Shown: piece after piece, positions 8,207-17,271 of the stretch
How positions within the stretch are numbered: position 1 is the first letter of the stretch
How the letters are laid out: every line of letters begins with the position of its first letter
Source of the DNA: Bradyrhizobium sp. Ai1a-2
Lineage (GTDB): Bacteria; Pseudomonadota; Alphaproteobacteria; Rhizobiales; Xanthobacteraceae
Reading direction: 5' to 3'
DNA: 64,000 bases
Assembly (NCBI RefSeq): GCF_000426245.1
Contig: NZ_AUEZ01000019.1
Location: 58,981-122,980, forward strand
Translations under genes and position numbers: made by a program
The notes under the pieces: generated by a model
The model's input: the letters and a program-made list of their open reading frames with translations, nothing else
Told to the model about the DNA's origin: nothing
Databases searched by the model: none

Positions 8207-10006
8207 ATGAAACCGACTGATATCTCGGCGCCGGACTACTTTCACAAAGTGGTCGACTGCCAATGGGCCTGCCCAGCACATACACCGGTTCCTGAATATA
8301 TTCGTTTGATTGCCGAGGGGCGTTACAGCGACGCCTACATGATCAATTGGAAATCCAACGTGTTTCCCGGCATTTTGGGCCGCACGTGCGATCGTCCATG
8401 CGAGCCGGCCTGCCGCCGTGGCCGCGTCGAGGAGAATCCGGTCGCAATCTGCCGCCTGAAGCGCGTCGCGGCCGACTTCAAGGACGATATCAAGCACCGT
8501 TTGCCACGGCCCGGGCCGAAGAACGGCAAACGCATCGCGCTGATCGGCGGCGGCCCCGCCTCGCTCACGGTGGCGCGCGACCTTGCCCCGCTCGGCTATC
8601 ACTGCACCGTATTCGACCAGGATCCCAAGGCCGGCGGCATGATGCGGAGCCAGATCCCGAAATTCCGCCTGCCGGACTCCGTAATCGACGAGGAGACGGA
8701 CTACATCCTCAACCTCGGCATCGACTTCAAGGGCGGCCAGCGCATCGATAGCCTGAAGCAGCTCCTCGCCGAGAACTATGACGCGGTCTTCGTCGGCTCC
8801 GGCGCGCCGCGCGGCCGCGAACTCGACATCCCCGGCCGCAAGGAGGCGGCCGCCAACATCCACATCGGCATCGAGTGGCTGTCATCGGTGTCGTTCGGCC
8901 ATGTCGAGAAAATCGGCCGCCGCGTGATCGTGCTCGGCGGCGGCAACACCGCGATGGATTGCTGCCGCACCGCGCGCCGCCTCGGCGGGGCGGACGTGAA
9001 AGTGATCGTCCGCTCCGGCTTCGACGAGATGAAGGCCTCCCCCTGGGAGAAGGAAGACGCGCTTCACGAGGACATCCCGATCCTCAATTACATGGTGCCG
9101 GTCGCGTTCATCCACGACAACGGCAAGCTCACCGGCGTCACCTTCCAGAAGGTAAAGGCCGAATATGACGCCAAGGGCCGGCGCAATCTGGTGCCGTCGG
9201 GCGAGCCCGACGAAACCGTGGTCTGCGACGACGTGCTGGTCGCGGTCGGCCAGGAGAACGCCTTCCCGTGGATCGAGGCCGATTGCGGCATCGAATTCGA
9301 CAAATGGCACATGCCAAAGGTCGACCCGACGACTTTCGCCTCCTCTAATCCGAAAGTGTTCTTCGGCGGCGACGCCGCATTCGGGCCGAAGAACATCATC
9401 TGGGCGGTGGCGCACGGCCATGACGCCGCGCTGTCGATCCACAAGATGCTGTCCGGCGAAGACATCAACGAGCGCCCGCTGCCCGAGGTGCACGTCTCCT
9501 CGCAAAAGATGGGCATCCACGAGTGGAGCTATGACAACGACATCTCCACCGACAAGCGGTTCAAGGTGCCGCATCGCGACAAGGTGATCGCGCTGAAGGA
9601 CATCCGTGCCGAGGTCGAGCTCGGCTATGATCTCAAGCTCGCGCTCGGTGAGGCCGAGCGCTGCCTGAACTGCGACGTGCAGACGGTGTTCACCGCGCCG
9701 CTTTGCATCGAATGCGACGCCTGCGTCGACATCTGCCCGATGGATTGCATTACCTTCACCCAGAACGGCGATGAGGATGATCTGCGCCAGCGGCTGAAGG
9801 CGCCCTCGCCGCATCACGACCAGGCGCTCTATGTCGCTGACGGCCTGAAGACCGGCCGCGTCATGGCGAAGGACGAAGACGTCTGCCTGCATTGCGGCCT
9901 GTGTGCCGAGCGCTGCCCGACCGGCGCCTGGGACATGCAGAAATACCTCATCGATATGGTTCACGCGGGATCAACATGTCAGTCCAAAGCCCGATCAGCA
10001 GCGTAA
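8207..10006 (+). CDS. korC: FAD/NAD(P)-binding, 4Fe-4S subunit of a 2-oxoacid:ferredoxin oxidoreductase
   Basis: A 599-residue flavoprotein related to the glutamate-synthase small subunit. The N-terminal region has the Cys clusters CQWACPAH and TCDRPCEPACRRG. The FAD loop GGGPASLTVARDLAPLG lies near residue 108 and the NAD(P) loop GGGNTAMDCCRTAR near 244. GQENAFPW and FFGGDAAFGPKNI close the second flavin domain. The C-terminus adds a two-cluster ferredoxin domain, CIECDACVDICPMDC and CLHCGLCAERCPTGA. In KorABC-type enzymes such a subunit passes electrons between the KorAB core and NAD(P). The next gene overlaps by about 31 bases and the third gene follows, so the three form one enzyme. The symbol is by analogy with those systems. 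Confidence 0.85.
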   Translation: MKPTDISAPDYFHKVVDCQWACPAHTPVPEYIRLIAEGRYSDAYMINWKSNVFPGILGRTCDRPCEPACRRGRVEENPVAICRLKRVAADFKDDIKHRLPRPGPKNGKRIALIGGGPASLTVARDLAPLGYHCTVFDQDPKAGGMMRSQIPKFRLPDSVIDEETDYILNLGIDFKGGQRIDSLKQLLAENYDAVFVGSGAPRGRELDIPGRKEAAANIHIGIEWLSSVSFGHVEKIGRRVIVLGGGNTAMDCCRTARRLGGADVKVIVRSGFDEMKASPWEKEDALHEDIPILNYMVPVAFIHDNGKLTGVTFQKVKAEYDAKGRRNLVPSGEPDETVVCDDVLVAVGQENAFPWIEADCGIEFDKWHMPKVDPTTFASSNPKVFFGGDAAFGPKNIIWAVAHGHDAALSIHKMLSGEDINERPLPEVHVSSQKMGIHEWSYDNDISTDKRFKVPHRDKVIALKDIRAEVELGYDLKLALGEAERCLNCDVQTVFTAPLCIECDACVDICPMDCITFTQNGDEDDLRQRLKAPSPHHDQALYVADGLKTGRVMAKDEDVCLHCGLCAERCPTGAWDMQKYLIDMVHAGSTCQSKARSAA

Positions 10007-11823
10007 ACGACTTCGTCGTCCGCTTCGCCAACGTCAACGGCTCGGGTTCGGCCAGCGCCAACGAACTGTTCGCGCGCGCGATCCTGCGCCACGGCGTGCC
10101 CGTCTCACCGCGCAACATCTTCCCCTCCAACATCCAGGGCCTGCCGACCTGGTATGAGGTGCGAGTGACCGAAGCCGGCCATCTCGGCGCCCGCGGCGGC
10201 GTCGACATGATGGTGGCGATGAACCCGCAGACCTGGGACAAGGACGTCGCCTCGATCGAGCCGGGCGGCTATCTGTTCTACGATTCCACCAAGCCGATGC
10301 CGTCGTCGAAATTCCGTGCGGACATTACCGTGATCGGCGTGCCGCTGACCGCGATCACCAACTCGACCTATACCGATCCGCGCCAGCGCCAACTGTTCAA
10401 GAACATCATCTATCTCGGCGCGCTGTCCGCGCTGCTGGAGATGGATCCGAAGCTGATCGAGCAACTGATCGGCGAGCAGTACAAGGGCAAGGAGAAGCTG
10501 CTCTCCTCCAACGTCCATGCGCTGCATCTCGGCCGCGACTGGGCGTTGCAGAACCTGAAATGCCCGATCGGGTTAAGGGTAAAGAAGGCCGACAAGGTCG
10601 GCGACCGCATCTTCGTGGAAGGCAACAGCGCGGCTGCGCTCGGCGCAGTCTATGGCGGCGCCACGGTGTGCGCGTGGTACCCGATCACGCCGTCATCCTC
10701 GCTCGCCGAGGCCTTCACCAGCCATTGCAAGAAGCTGCGGCACGATCCGGAGACCGGCAAGGCGCAATACGCGATCGTGCAGGCCGAGGACGAACTCGCC
10801 TCGATCGGCATCGTGATCGGCGCCTCCTGGAACGGCGCGCGCGCCTTCACCGCGACCTCCGGCCCGGGCATCTCGCTGATGACGGAGTTCATCGGCCTCT
10901 CCTACTTCGCCGAAATTCCGGCCGTGATCATGGACGTGCAGCGCGCCGGTCCGTCGACCGGCATGCCGACGCGCACCCAGCAATGCGACATCATCGCCTG
11001 CGCCTATGCTTCCCATGGCGACACCAAGCATGTGCTGCTGTTCCCGGAAGATCCGGCCGAGGCCTTCGAGTTTGCCGCGACCTCCTTCGATCTCGCCGAG
11101 CGGCTGCAGACCGTGATCTTCGTGATGCTCGATCTCGATATCGGCATGAACCACCGGCTGTGCCGGCCGCTCCGCTGGGACGACGCGCGGCAATATGACC
11201 GCGGCAAGGTGATGACCACCGAGATGCTGGAAGAGGGCCGCGATTTCGGCCGCTATCTCGACGTCGACGGCGACGGCATCCCGTACCGCACCTATCCCGG
11301 CACGCATCCCACCAAGGGTTCGTACTTCACCCGCGGCACCTCGCGCGACCGCTATGCGCGCTATTCGGAGGAAGGCCCGGTTTACGCCGACAACATGCAG
11401 CGCCTGGTGCGCAAGTTCGAGACCGCGCAGGACCTGGTGCCGCGGCCGCTGCAGGCCAATGCGGCCAAGCCGACCAAATATGGCGTGATCTATTTCGGCT
11501 CGACCGCGCCGGCGATGGACGAGGCGATCGAGATGCTGGAGGCGCGCGGACACCAGCTCGACCGGCTGCGCATCCGCGCTTTCCCGTTCCATTCCAGCGT
11601 CGCGAGCTTCATCGCCGACCACGATTTCGTTTATGTCGTCGAGCAGAACCGCGACGCGCAGCTCCGCCAATTGATCGTCAACGAGAACGGCATCGACCCG
11701 GTGCGGCTGGTGCCGATCCTGCATTATGACGGCACGCCGATCACCGCGCGCTTCATCGCGAACGCGATCGGCGACCATCAGGACCATCTCAAGGTGACCC
11801 CTCTGCGCAAGGCCGTGTCATGA
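9976..11823 (+). CDS. korA: 2-oxoacid:acceptor oxidoreductase, fused gamma-alpha subunit
   Basis: A 615-residue protein combining the gamma domain (residues 1-195, with RFANVNGSGSASANELFARAIL in place of the usual GxGGQG loop) and the alpha pyrimidine-binding domain. The latter has GNSAAALGAVYGGATVCAWYPITPSS near residue 215, then AEDELASIGIVIGASWNGARAFTATSGPGISLM and GPSTGMPTRTQQ, the TPP and CoA-side motifs of this superfamily. The C-terminus is the transketolase-C-like domain (VIYFGSTAPAMDEAIEML). It contributes the thiamin diphosphate site together with the beta subunit. The start within the 3' end of the preceding gene gives tight translational coupling. 2-Oxoglutarate is the likeliest substrate; indolepyruvate or branched 2-oxoacids cannot be excluded. 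Confidence 0.87.
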   Translation: MSVQSPISSVNDFVVRFANVNGSGSASANELFARAILRHGVPVSPRNIFPSNIQGLPTWYEVRVTEAGHLGARGGVDMMVAMNPQTWDKDVASIEPGGYLFYDSTKPMPSSKFRADITVIGVPLTAITNSTYTDPRQRQLFKNIIYLGALSALLEMDPKLIEQLIGEQYKGKEKLLSSNVHALHLGRDWALQNLKCPIGLRVKKADKVGDRIFVEGNSAAALGAVYGGATVCAWYPITPSSSLAEAFTSHCKKLRHDPETGKAQYAIVQAEDELASIGIVIGASWNGARAFTATSGPGISLMTEFIGLSYFAEIPAVIMDVQRAGPSTGMPTRTQQCDIIACAYASHGDTKHVLLFPEDPAEAFEFAATSFDLAERLQTVIFVMLDLDIGMNHRLCRPLRWDDARQYDRGKVMTTEMLEEGRDFGRYLDVDGDGIPYRTYPGTHPTKGSYFTRGTSRDRYARYSEEGPVYADNMQRLVRKFETAQDLVPRPLQANAAKPTKYGVIYFGSTAPAMDEAIEMLEARGHQLDRLRIRAFPFHSSVASFIADHDFVYVVEQNRDAQLRQLIVNENGIDPVRLVPILHYDGTPITARFIANAIGDHQDHLKVTPLRKAVS

Positions 11824-12875
11824 CCTACATTGCAAAGCCGAAATTCCATCATCCCGGCCTCAAGAAGAACGAGCTCGGCTACACGCACCGGGACTACGAG
11901 GGCAAGATCTCGACGCTGTGCGCCGGCTGCGGTCACGACTCGATCACGGCCTCCATCATCGAGGCCTGCTACGAGCTTTCGATCGAACCGCACCGGGTGG
12001 CGAAGATCTCCGGCATCGGCTGCTCGTCGAAGACGCCGGACTATTTCCTCGGCAATTCCCACGGCTTCAACTCGGTCCATGGCCGCATGCCGTCGGTCCT
12101 GACCGGCGCCAACCTCGCGAACCGCGACCTGATCTATCTCGGCGTTTCCGGCGACGGCGATAGCGCTTCGATCGGCTTCGGCCAGTTCGCGCATTCGATC
12201 CGGCGCGGCGTCAACATGACCTATATCGTCGAGAACAACGGCGTCTACGGCCTGACCAAGGGCCAGTTCTCGGCGACCGCCGACCGCGGCTCGAAATCGA
12301 AGAAGGGCGTGGTCAACACCGATAACGCCATCGACCTGGTCGCGATCGCGCTGCAGCTCGGGGCCACCTTCGTGGCGCGCAGCTTCTCCGGCGACAAGAC
12401 CCAGCTCGTGCCGCTGATCGCGGCCGCGATCCAGCACAAGGGCGCGTCGTTCATCGACGTCATCAGCCCCTGCATCGCCTTCAACAATCACGCCGGCTCC
12501 ACCAAGAGCTTCGACTATGTCCGCGAGCACAATGATGCCGTGAACCGGCTCGACGTGCTGGTCGGCCGCGAGCCGATCCATGTCGACTATGCACCCGGCA
12601 CCGTGCAGGTGGTGGAGCAGCACGACGGCTCGAGGATCGCGCTGCGCAAGCTCGATGCCGATTACGATGCGCATGACCGGCTGGGCGCCATGACCTTCCT
12701 GCAGAAGCACGCCGCCAAGGGCCAGATCGTCACCGGGCTGCTGTACGTCGATCCGGAAGCGGAAGATCTGCACGCCCATCTCAACACGGTGGACACCCCG
12801 CTCAACGCGCTCGAGGCGAAGACGCTCTGCCCGGGCTCCGCCGCGCTGGACAAGATCAACGCCAGCCTGCGCTAA
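11820..12875 (+). CDS. korB: 2-oxoacid:ferredoxin oxidoreductase, beta subunit (TPP-binding)
   Basis: A 351-residue subunit overlapping the previous stop by an ATGA junction. It shows LCAGCGHDSITASI near residue 31, GIGCSSKTPDYF near 63, and the thiamin diphosphate/Mg motif GDGDSASIGFGQFAHSIRRG followed by IVENNGVYGLTKGQFSAT. These cysteines ligate the core 4Fe-4S cluster in the family. With the preceding two genes it completes an enzyme that would oxidatively decarboxylate a 2-oxoacid to an acyl-CoA while reducing ferredoxin. In the reductive direction the same chemistry fixes CO2. It could serve low-oxygen or symbiotic metabolism by supplying low-potential electrons. Confidence 0.88.
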   Translation: MTYIAKPKFHHPGLKKNELGYTHRDYEGKISTLCAGCGHDSITASIIEACYELSIEPHRVAKISGIGCSSKTPDYFLGNSHGFNSVHGRMPSVLTGANLANRDLIYLGVSGDGDSASIGFGQFAHSIRRGVNMTYIVENNGVYGLTKGQFSATADRGSKSKKGVVNTDNAIDLVAIALQLGATFVARSFSGDKTQLVPLIAAAIQHKGASFIDVISPCIAFNNHAGSTKSFDYVREHNDAVNRLDVLVGREPIHVDYAPGTVQVVEQHDGSRIALRKLDADYDAHDRLGAMTFLQKHAAKGQIVTGLLYVDPEAEDLHAHLNTVDTPLNALEAKTLCPGSAALDKINASLR

Positions 12876-12880
12876 CGGCG

Positions 12881-12996
12881 CTCCCTCTCCCGCTTGCGGG
12901 AGAGGGCTGGGGTGAGGGTGTCTCCGCGAGTCATTACGCGGAGAGAGCCCTCACCCGGCGCTTCGCGCCGACCTCTCCCGCGAGCGGGAGAGGTGA
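12881..12996. repeat. dispersed palindromic repeat, family A, copy 1
   Basis: This element fills the gap between two convergent genes. It consists of CCTCTCCCGC-type outer arms that fold on themselves (CTCTCCCGCTTGCGGGAGAG), an inner GGTGAGGG/CCCTCACC pair, and a second self-complementary end. Closely similar elements lie at 47732-47856 and 63743-63860. It could fold into a long cruciform RNA and may serve as a bidirectional terminator here. Confidence 0.85.
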
Positions 12997-13013
12997 AGGA
13001 AGAGCGCGCGTCC

Positions 13014-14203
13014 TCACTTGTCGCTCAGCACGTCGCCGAAGAGGACCCACGACTTGCCGTCGAACCGCGCCATCTGGATCTGCCTGATCGGCGTGACGTT
13101 GGTCGGCTCGGTCGTCACCTTGATGCCCGGCAGCAGCATCGGCAGCTCGAGCCCGTTGAGGTTGCTGGCCTGCTTGATGACGTTGTCACGGCTGAGATCG
13201 TCCTTGCAGTTCTTCAGCACCGCGGCCATCACGCCGGCGACCGTATAGCCCTGCACATTGAAGAGGTCGCCGGGGCTCGCGTTCGGCTGGTATTTCTTCA
13301 TCCAGGCCGCGAACTCTTTCTGCGCGGGATCGTCGGCCCAGCGCGGATCGGTCGGGTCCTTCAGGTACAGGCCGGTGACGACACCGACCGCGTTCTCCAG
13401 GCCGGCCGGCTCCAGCACGGCGGATACGGAATTGGAGACGGTCGGCAGGATGATCAGCGGCTTCCAGCCCATGCCGGCGGCCTTGCGCAGCGCTTGCGCC
13501 GCGAATTTCGGCGTCGCCTCAGCGAAGAACACGTCCGCGCCGGATTCGCGCATCGACACCATCTGTGAATCGATCGTCGGATCGCTGGTCAGATAGGTCG
13601 TCTCCGACACGATCTGGCCGACATGCTCGCCGAGCCCTTCCTTGAAGCCCTTGAGATAATCCTTGCCGGCGTCCTCGTTCGGCGTGATCACCGCGATCTT
13701 GGCGTCCGGCTTGGTCTTCAGAATGTATTTGGCGTAAAGTTTCCCTTCGAGCTCGTAGGTCGGGTTGAAGCCGACGGTCCAGGGAACTGCTTCGGGTCGT
13801 TCCACCGCGTCGCGCCCGACGAAACGAAGAGCTGCGGCACATGCTTGATGTTCAGGTATTTCTGAACGGCGATGTTGGGCGCGGTGCCGACGGAACTGAA
13901 CAGCGCCAGCACCTCATCCTGTTCGACGAGCTTGCGTGTCTGCTCCACCGTCTTGGACGGCGAATAGGCATCATCGAGGCTGTCGAATTCGACCTTGCGG
14001 CCGTTGATGCCGCCCTGGTCGTTCAGCATCTGGAAATACGCGGATTCCGCGCGCGCAATGGTGCTGTAGGCGGATGCCGGCCCGCTGTAGGGCGCGGTGT
14101 TTCCAAGCTTGATGGTGGTTTCGGCACTGAGCGAGGCGGAGATCGTCAGCATCGAGAATGCGGCGGAGGCGAGAGCGCCCGCCAGATATTTGCGAGTTGT
14201 CAC
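13014..14203 (-). pseudogene. branched-chain amino acid ABC transporter binding protein, frameshifted
   Basis: Type I periplasmic binding protein of the LivJ/HmgX class. From a GTG at 14203 it opens with a signal peptide (TTRKYLAGALASAAFSML...LSAE), then IKLGNTAPYSGPASAYSTIARAESAYF and a lobe ending in FVSSGATRWNDPKQFP. At about 13782-13784 the frame is lost, and the next frame continues with PWTVGFNPTYELEGKLYAKYI up to the stop at 13014. Restoring one base after the TTCCC run would rejoin both parts into about 397 residues, the normal family length. No permease or ATPase genes are adjacent. This is either a recent inactivation or a one-base sequencing error in a homopolymer; the intact flanking codons favour a very recent event. 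Confidence 0.85.
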
Positions 14204-14338
14204 GGTCTTAATCCTTTTTGGTTTTCTTGACCGCGCGCACCATACCAATCGCGCCAGATGAGGCAATCGCGCAAGAATTCCGCGTGCCGGCAATTCTGCG
14301 CGCGGTCACGATCTCAAGCACGTGATGGATGGATGTTC

Positions 14339-14431
14339 GTAGCCCGGGTGGAGCGGAACGCGTAACCCGGGACGTCTGCGCCCGCATTGGAGAGCGATCC
14401 CGGGTTGCGCTGCGCTTCACCCGGGCTACGG
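14339..14431. repeat. dispersed inverted repeat, family C
   Basis: GTAGCCCGGGTGGAGCG at the left end and its near complement CGCTTCACCCGGGCTAC at the right end bracket a less conserved centre that also contains CCCGGG. It lies between the broken binding protein and spoVR and would form a long hairpin at the end of the prkA-yeaH-spoVR transcript. A similarly built element with different ends is at 48648-48733. Confidence 0.75.
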
Positions 14432-14440
14432 CAGTAGGCG

Positions 14441-15985
14441 CTACGCCGCCGCCGGCAGGATGCGCGGGCTCACGACATATTCCTTCAGCACCTTGTCGTG
14501 AGTGTCGACTTCGGTGAGGACCACGTCGTAGCTCCAGAGATCGGCGAGGTGTTGCAGCACGCGTCGCGCATCGGTTTCGACCAGTTGCGATCCCTTGACC
14601 ACGGTATGGCGCAGCATCAGCCGGCGATCGCCTTCCAGGTCGACATCGATGACCTCGATGTTGGGATCGATGAAGCCGACATCGTATTGCCGCGACAATT
14701 CGCGGCGCACGCGGCGATAGCCGCGTTCGTCATGGATGGCATCGACGCGGATGCCGGCGGTCTCCGCGGGATCATCATGCAGATGGAACAGGCGCAGGCG
14801 CCGCATCAGCCGCGGGCTCAGGAATTGGCCGACGAAGCTCTCGTCGCGGTAATTGGCCCAGACCTCGCGCAGCACGCCCATGACATCGCCCCTGCCCGCG
14901 ATGTCGGGGAACCATTCGCGGTCTTCGTCCTCCGGCTCGGTCACGATCCGCTCGATGTCCTGCATCATCGCAAAGCCAAGCGCGTAAGGGTTGAAGCCGG
15001 AGAAGCGCGGATCGTCGAAATCCGGCTGGAACACGACGTTGGTGTGCGACTGCAGGAATTCGAGGAAATTGCCGTCGGAGATGCGGCCCTGGTCGTGCAG
15101 CCGGTTCATGATGCGGTAGTGGGTGTAGGTCGCGGTGCCCTCGTTCATCACCTTGGTCTGGCTCTGCGGATAGAAATACTGCGCGATGTGGCGGACGATG
15201 CGCAGCACTTCACGCTGCCAGGGCTGCAGCCGCGGCGCGGTCTTCTCCAGGAAATACAGGATGTTTTCCTGCGGCAGCCCGAGCAGGATGCGGCGACGCT
15301 CCGCGGTCAGCGCAGCCCTGGTCTTCGCGGGTCCCGTCGGCACCGTGCGCCAGAGATCATTGAAGGCGCTCTCTTCGTGCGCACGACGCTCGCCGGCACG
15401 TTTCTCCTCGGTGCGCAGGTCGAGCTTCTTCTTGCCGGGATAACGGTCGATGCCATGAGACATCAGGGCATGCGCGGCGTCGAGCGTATGCTCGACGGCC
15501 CGCCGGCCGTAGCGATCCTCGCAGTGCGAGATATAGCCCTTGGCGAATTCGAGATAGTCCAGGATGCCGTCGGCATCGGTCCACTGCTTGAAAAGGTAGT
15601 TGTTCTTGAAGAAATGGTTGTGGCCGAAGGCGGCGTGCGCGATCACCAGCGTCTGCATGGTCGCGGTGTTTTCCTCCATCAGGTAGGAAATGCACGGCGA
15701 CGAGTTGATCACGATCTCATAGGCAAGGCCCATGTATCCCTTGCGGTAGGACGCTTCCTGAAAGGCGAAGTGTTTGCCGAACGACCAGTGCTTGTAGAAC
15801 AAGGGCATGCCGACCGACGAATAGGCATCCAGCATCTGCTCGGCGGTGATGACCTCGATCTGGTTGGGATAGACGTCGAGGCCAAGCTCCGATTTCGCGA
15901 TCTCCTCGCAGGCATCGTGGACCCGCTGCAGCGTGCGGAAATCCCAGTCAGCGCCATCGAACAGCCGCTCACCTATCATCGTCAT
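14441..15985 (-). CDS. SpoVR family protein
   Basis: A 514-residue SpoVR/YcgB-type protein. Recognisable blocks are MPLFYKHWSFGKHF near residue 79, EIVINSSPCISYLMEENTATMQTLVIAHAAFGHNHFFKNNYLF near 110, ILYFLEKTAPRLQPWQREVLRIV and NEGTATYTHYRIM. The family takes its name from a Bacillus spore-cortex gene, but in proteobacteria it is the third member of the prkA-yeaH-ycgB stress/starvation operon. The His and Glu residues in HAAFGHNHF and NEGTATYTHY suggest metal binding, which is inference. The ATG overlaps the stop of the preceding yeaH-like gene by four bases and has GGAGAGG upstream. It is the last gene of the operon. Confidence 0.93.
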   Translation of the reverse strand: MTMIGERLFDGADWDFRTLQRVHDACEEIAKSELGLDVYPNQIEVITAEQMLDAYSSVGMPLFYKHWSFGKHFAFQEASYRKGYMGLAYEIVINSSPCISYLMEENTATMQTLVIAHAAFGHNHFFKNNYLFKQWTDADGILDYLEFAKGYISHCEDRYGRRAVEHTLDAAHALMSHGIDRYPGKKKLDLRTEEKRAGERRAHEESAFNDLWRTVPTGPAKTRAALTAERRRILLGLPQENILYFLEKTAPRLQPWQREVLRIVRHIAQYFYPQSQTKVMNEGTATYTHYRIMNRLHDQGRISDGNFLEFLQSHTNVVFQPDFDDPRFSGFNPYALGFAMMQDIERIVTEPEDEDREWFPDIAGRGDVMGVLREVWANYRDESFVGQFLSPRLMRRLRLFHLHDDPAETAGIRVDAIHDERGYRRVRRELSRQYDVGFIDPNIEVIDVDLEGDRRLMLRHTVVKGSQLVETDARRVLQHLADLWSYDVVLTEVDTHDKVLKEYVVSPRILPAAA

Positions 15986-17253
15986 GGCGTGGCCCTCTCC
16001 TGCTTGCCGCGACGCTTGAACAGGTCCTGGAACACCGGGAAGATCTCGCTTCGCTCGCTCACCTTGCGCATCGCAAGCGGCGCGCCCTCGTTGCGCAGGC
16101 GCTCGTAAAGGGTCCAGAGCGACGAGTCCGGCATGTCGAAGGTGTAGTTGGCCGCCTCGCCGACCTCCAGATAGGCAAAGAACTGGGTGACCGGGAGGAT
16201 CTGCTCCGTGAGCAGCCGCCCGGTCAGGATGCTGTCGGAAGTCATGTTGTCGCCGTCGGAGGCTTGCGCGGCGTAGATGTTCCAGTCGGCCGGACGAAAG
16301 CGGGTGCGGACGATATCGTGCATGGCCTGCAGCGCGCTCGACACCAGCGTGCCGCCGGAAGCCGGTCCGTGGAAGAACGTATCCTCGTCCACCTCTTCGG
16401 CGCGGTCGGTGTGGCGGATGAACACGATCTCGACGTGGCGGTAGCGCCGCTTCAGGAACACGTAGAGCAGCATGTAGAACCGTTTCGCCAGGTCCTTCAT
16501 GTGCTCCGACATCGAACCCGACACGTCCATCAGGCAGAACATCACGGCTTGCGCCACCGGCTTCGGCACGGTCTCGAACCGCCGGTAGCGGATATCGATG
16601 GGATCGATGAACGGGATTCGTTTCGCCTTGGCCTTCAGCGCCGCAACCTGCGCCAGAAGCTCAGAACGCCGCGGCTCCTCCGCTTCCGCCGCCTCCGCTT
16701 CGAGTTCGGCGATCTGTTCCGGCCGCGGCCGGCGCAGCGCCACGCGACGCGCCAGCGCGAGCTTGACGGTGCGGCTCACGGAGATGTTCGCGGGCGAACC
16801 TGACGTGGTGTAGCCGGCGCGATGCAGGCCTTCGCTCTCCGCCTCCGCCAGCTTGCGCTTGGCAAGGTCGGGCAACTCCAGATCGTCGAGGAACAGATTG
16901 ACGAACTCGTCGCGGCTCAGGACGAAGCGGAACGCATCTTCGCTGTCGCCCTCGCCCGGCCCCGTTCCACGGCCACCGCCCTGGTTCGGGCGCGGCAGGA
17001 TATCGCCTTCGATGAACTTCTTGTTGCCGGGCAGCACCATATCGCGCGTGCCGCCCCCGCGGCGAAAGCGCGGCTCGTCCATGCCGTCGAGCGGAATCGC
17101 GACCTCACCGCCTTCCAGCACATCCTTGATGTCCCGGTCCTGCGACGTCTTCTTGACGGCTCCCTGAACCAGGGCCTTGGCCCGCCTCAAGAACCGCTGT
17201 CGGTTCTCAAGGCTCTTGCCGCCCGGATTCAGGCGCCGATCGACAATGTGCAT
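15982..17253 (-). CDS. YeaH/YhbH family protein (DUF444, von Willebrand A-like)
   Basis: About 423 residues. It opens with HIVDRRLNPGGKSLENRQRFLRRAK, the conserved N-terminus of DUF444. A low-complexity basic/glycine-rich region (RRGGGTRDM, GGGRGTGPGEGD) follows. A coiled, Glu/Ala-rich stretch spans residues 180-210. From about residue 236 comes a von Willebrand A-like domain with the metal-ion-dependent adhesion motif DVSGSMS (Asp at about 243). I start at the ATG at 17253; a GTG two codons earlier is possible. In E. coli and others this protein is encoded with and linked functionally to the PrkA kinase YeaG, as it is here (18 bases downstream of prkA). Confidence 0.93.
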   Translation of the reverse strand: MHIVDRRLNPGGKSLENRQRFLRRAKALVQGAVKKTSQDRDIKDVLEGGEVAIPLDGMDEPRFRRGGGTRDMVLPGNKKFIEGDILPRPNQGGGRGTGPGEGDSEDAFRFVLSRDEFVNLFLDDLELPDLAKRKLAEAESEGLHRAGYTTSGSPANISVSRTVKLALARRVALRRPRPEQIAELEAEAAEAEEPRRSELLAQVAALKAKAKRIPFIDPIDIRYRRFETVPKPVAQAVMFCLMDVSGSMSEHMKDLAKRFYMLLYVFLKRRYRHVEIVFIRHTDRAEEVDEDTFFHGPASGGTLVSSALQAMHDIVRTRFRPADWNIYAAQASDGDNMTSDSILTGRLLTEQILPVTQFFAYLEVGEAANYTFDMPDSSLWTLYERLRNEGAPLAMRKVSERSEIFPVFQDLFKRRGKQERATP

Positions 17254-17271
17254 CGTCACTTCGCATCCGCC

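Noticed and set aside
8882..9964. Minus-strand open frame of 360 codons inside the FAD subunit gene
   Set aside because: Shadow frame; the plus-strand protein shows all expected cofactor motifs without interruption.
9976..10006. The 31-base overlap of the first two oxidoreductase genes as a frameshift
   Set aside because: Both proteins are complete at their ends and such overlaps are normal for coupled subunits.
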